A DNA stretch of 64,000 nt from Pseudomaricurvus alkylphenolicus (GTDB taxonomy: Bacteria > Pseudomonadota > Gammaproteobacteria > Pseudomonadales > Cellvibrionaceae). Position 1 is the stretch's first letter, and every line of letters begins with the position of its first letter. Made by a program: the position numbers and the translations under genes. Below the pieces are notes generated by a model, which saw only the letters and a list, made by a program, of their open reading frames with translations, had not been told where the DNA came from and did no database searches. Location: assembly GCF_011683955.1 (NCBI RefSeq), contig NZ_JAAQPI010000002.1, positions 696,157 to 760,156 on the forward strand, written 5' to 3'. Below are positions 63,983 through 64,000 of this stretch, piece by piece.

Positions 63983-64000
63983 TTCCAAGGCAGCACTGGA

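Overview
The window reads as ordinary chromosome of a Gram-negative gammaproteobacterium, most likely of the Cellvibrionales/marine Pseudomonas-like group. This is inferred from the complete Pil-Chp chemosensory cluster in its pseudomonad order, the gshB-tonB-yqgE-yqgF block beside pilG, the zapA-6S RNA-ygfA locus, the ygfB-pepP-ubiH-ubiI operon, a PHA storage locus, and a starch-degradation cluster of the kind seen in polysaccharide-degrading marine bacteria. No tRNA, rRNA, insertion sequence, prophage or CRISPR array was seen. Gene density is high and base use looks even.

Layout: 1-7100 is an alpha-glucan utilisation cluster (GH31 alpha-glucosidase cut by the window edge, lipoprotein GH13 amylase, MFS sugar transporter, secreted GH13 amylase, LacI regulator). 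7165-10204 holds ruvX, yqgE, tonB and gshB on the minus strand. 10648-23880 is the twitching-motility chemosensory operon pilGHIJK-chpABC. Its ChpA-type kinase is 2340 residues long and carries a 23-unit GAAGCC repeat, a 42-bp minisatellite and two almost identical HPt domains. 23918-30129 (minus) holds an HDOD gene and the S-adenosylmethionine cycle operon sahR-like regulator/methyltransferase-metK-ahcY-metF-rsmE, preceded by a perfect 30-bp palindrome.

31200-34131 has a DUF3080 lipoprotein and a BlaI / M56 peptidase-TonB fusion / TonB module with tandem BlaI-type operators. 34159-34616 is an SOS-box-controlled UmuD homologue in which both catalytic residues are replaced. 34652-41521 contains an M14 deacylase and GCS2 ligase pair, a peroxiredoxin, a nuclease-fold protein, a cyclic-di-GMP-I riboswitch ahead of a periplasmic binding-like protein, a second HDOD gene and a YjbR-like gene. 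41599-47871 holds ygfA, 6S RNA, zapA, a ZapB-like coiled coil and the ygfB-pepP-ubiH-ubiI operon.

47891-52645 is the PHA region (membrane protein, PhaZ depolymerase, phasin, PhaC synthase). 52721-58960 has a small unknown gene, an Lrp regulator divergent from leucine dehydrogenase, two alpha/beta hydrolases and a TonB receptor. 59068-62496 holds a putative zinc/metal uptake unit: a small His/Cys exported protein, a TonB receptor with a His-rich loop, and a 43-residue membrane protein followed by a terminator. The window ends in hisB-hisH.

The most unusual points are the natural protease-dead UmuD under a perfect LexA box, the c-di-GMP riboswitch in front of a solute-binding-like protein, and the expanding internal repeats of ChpA.
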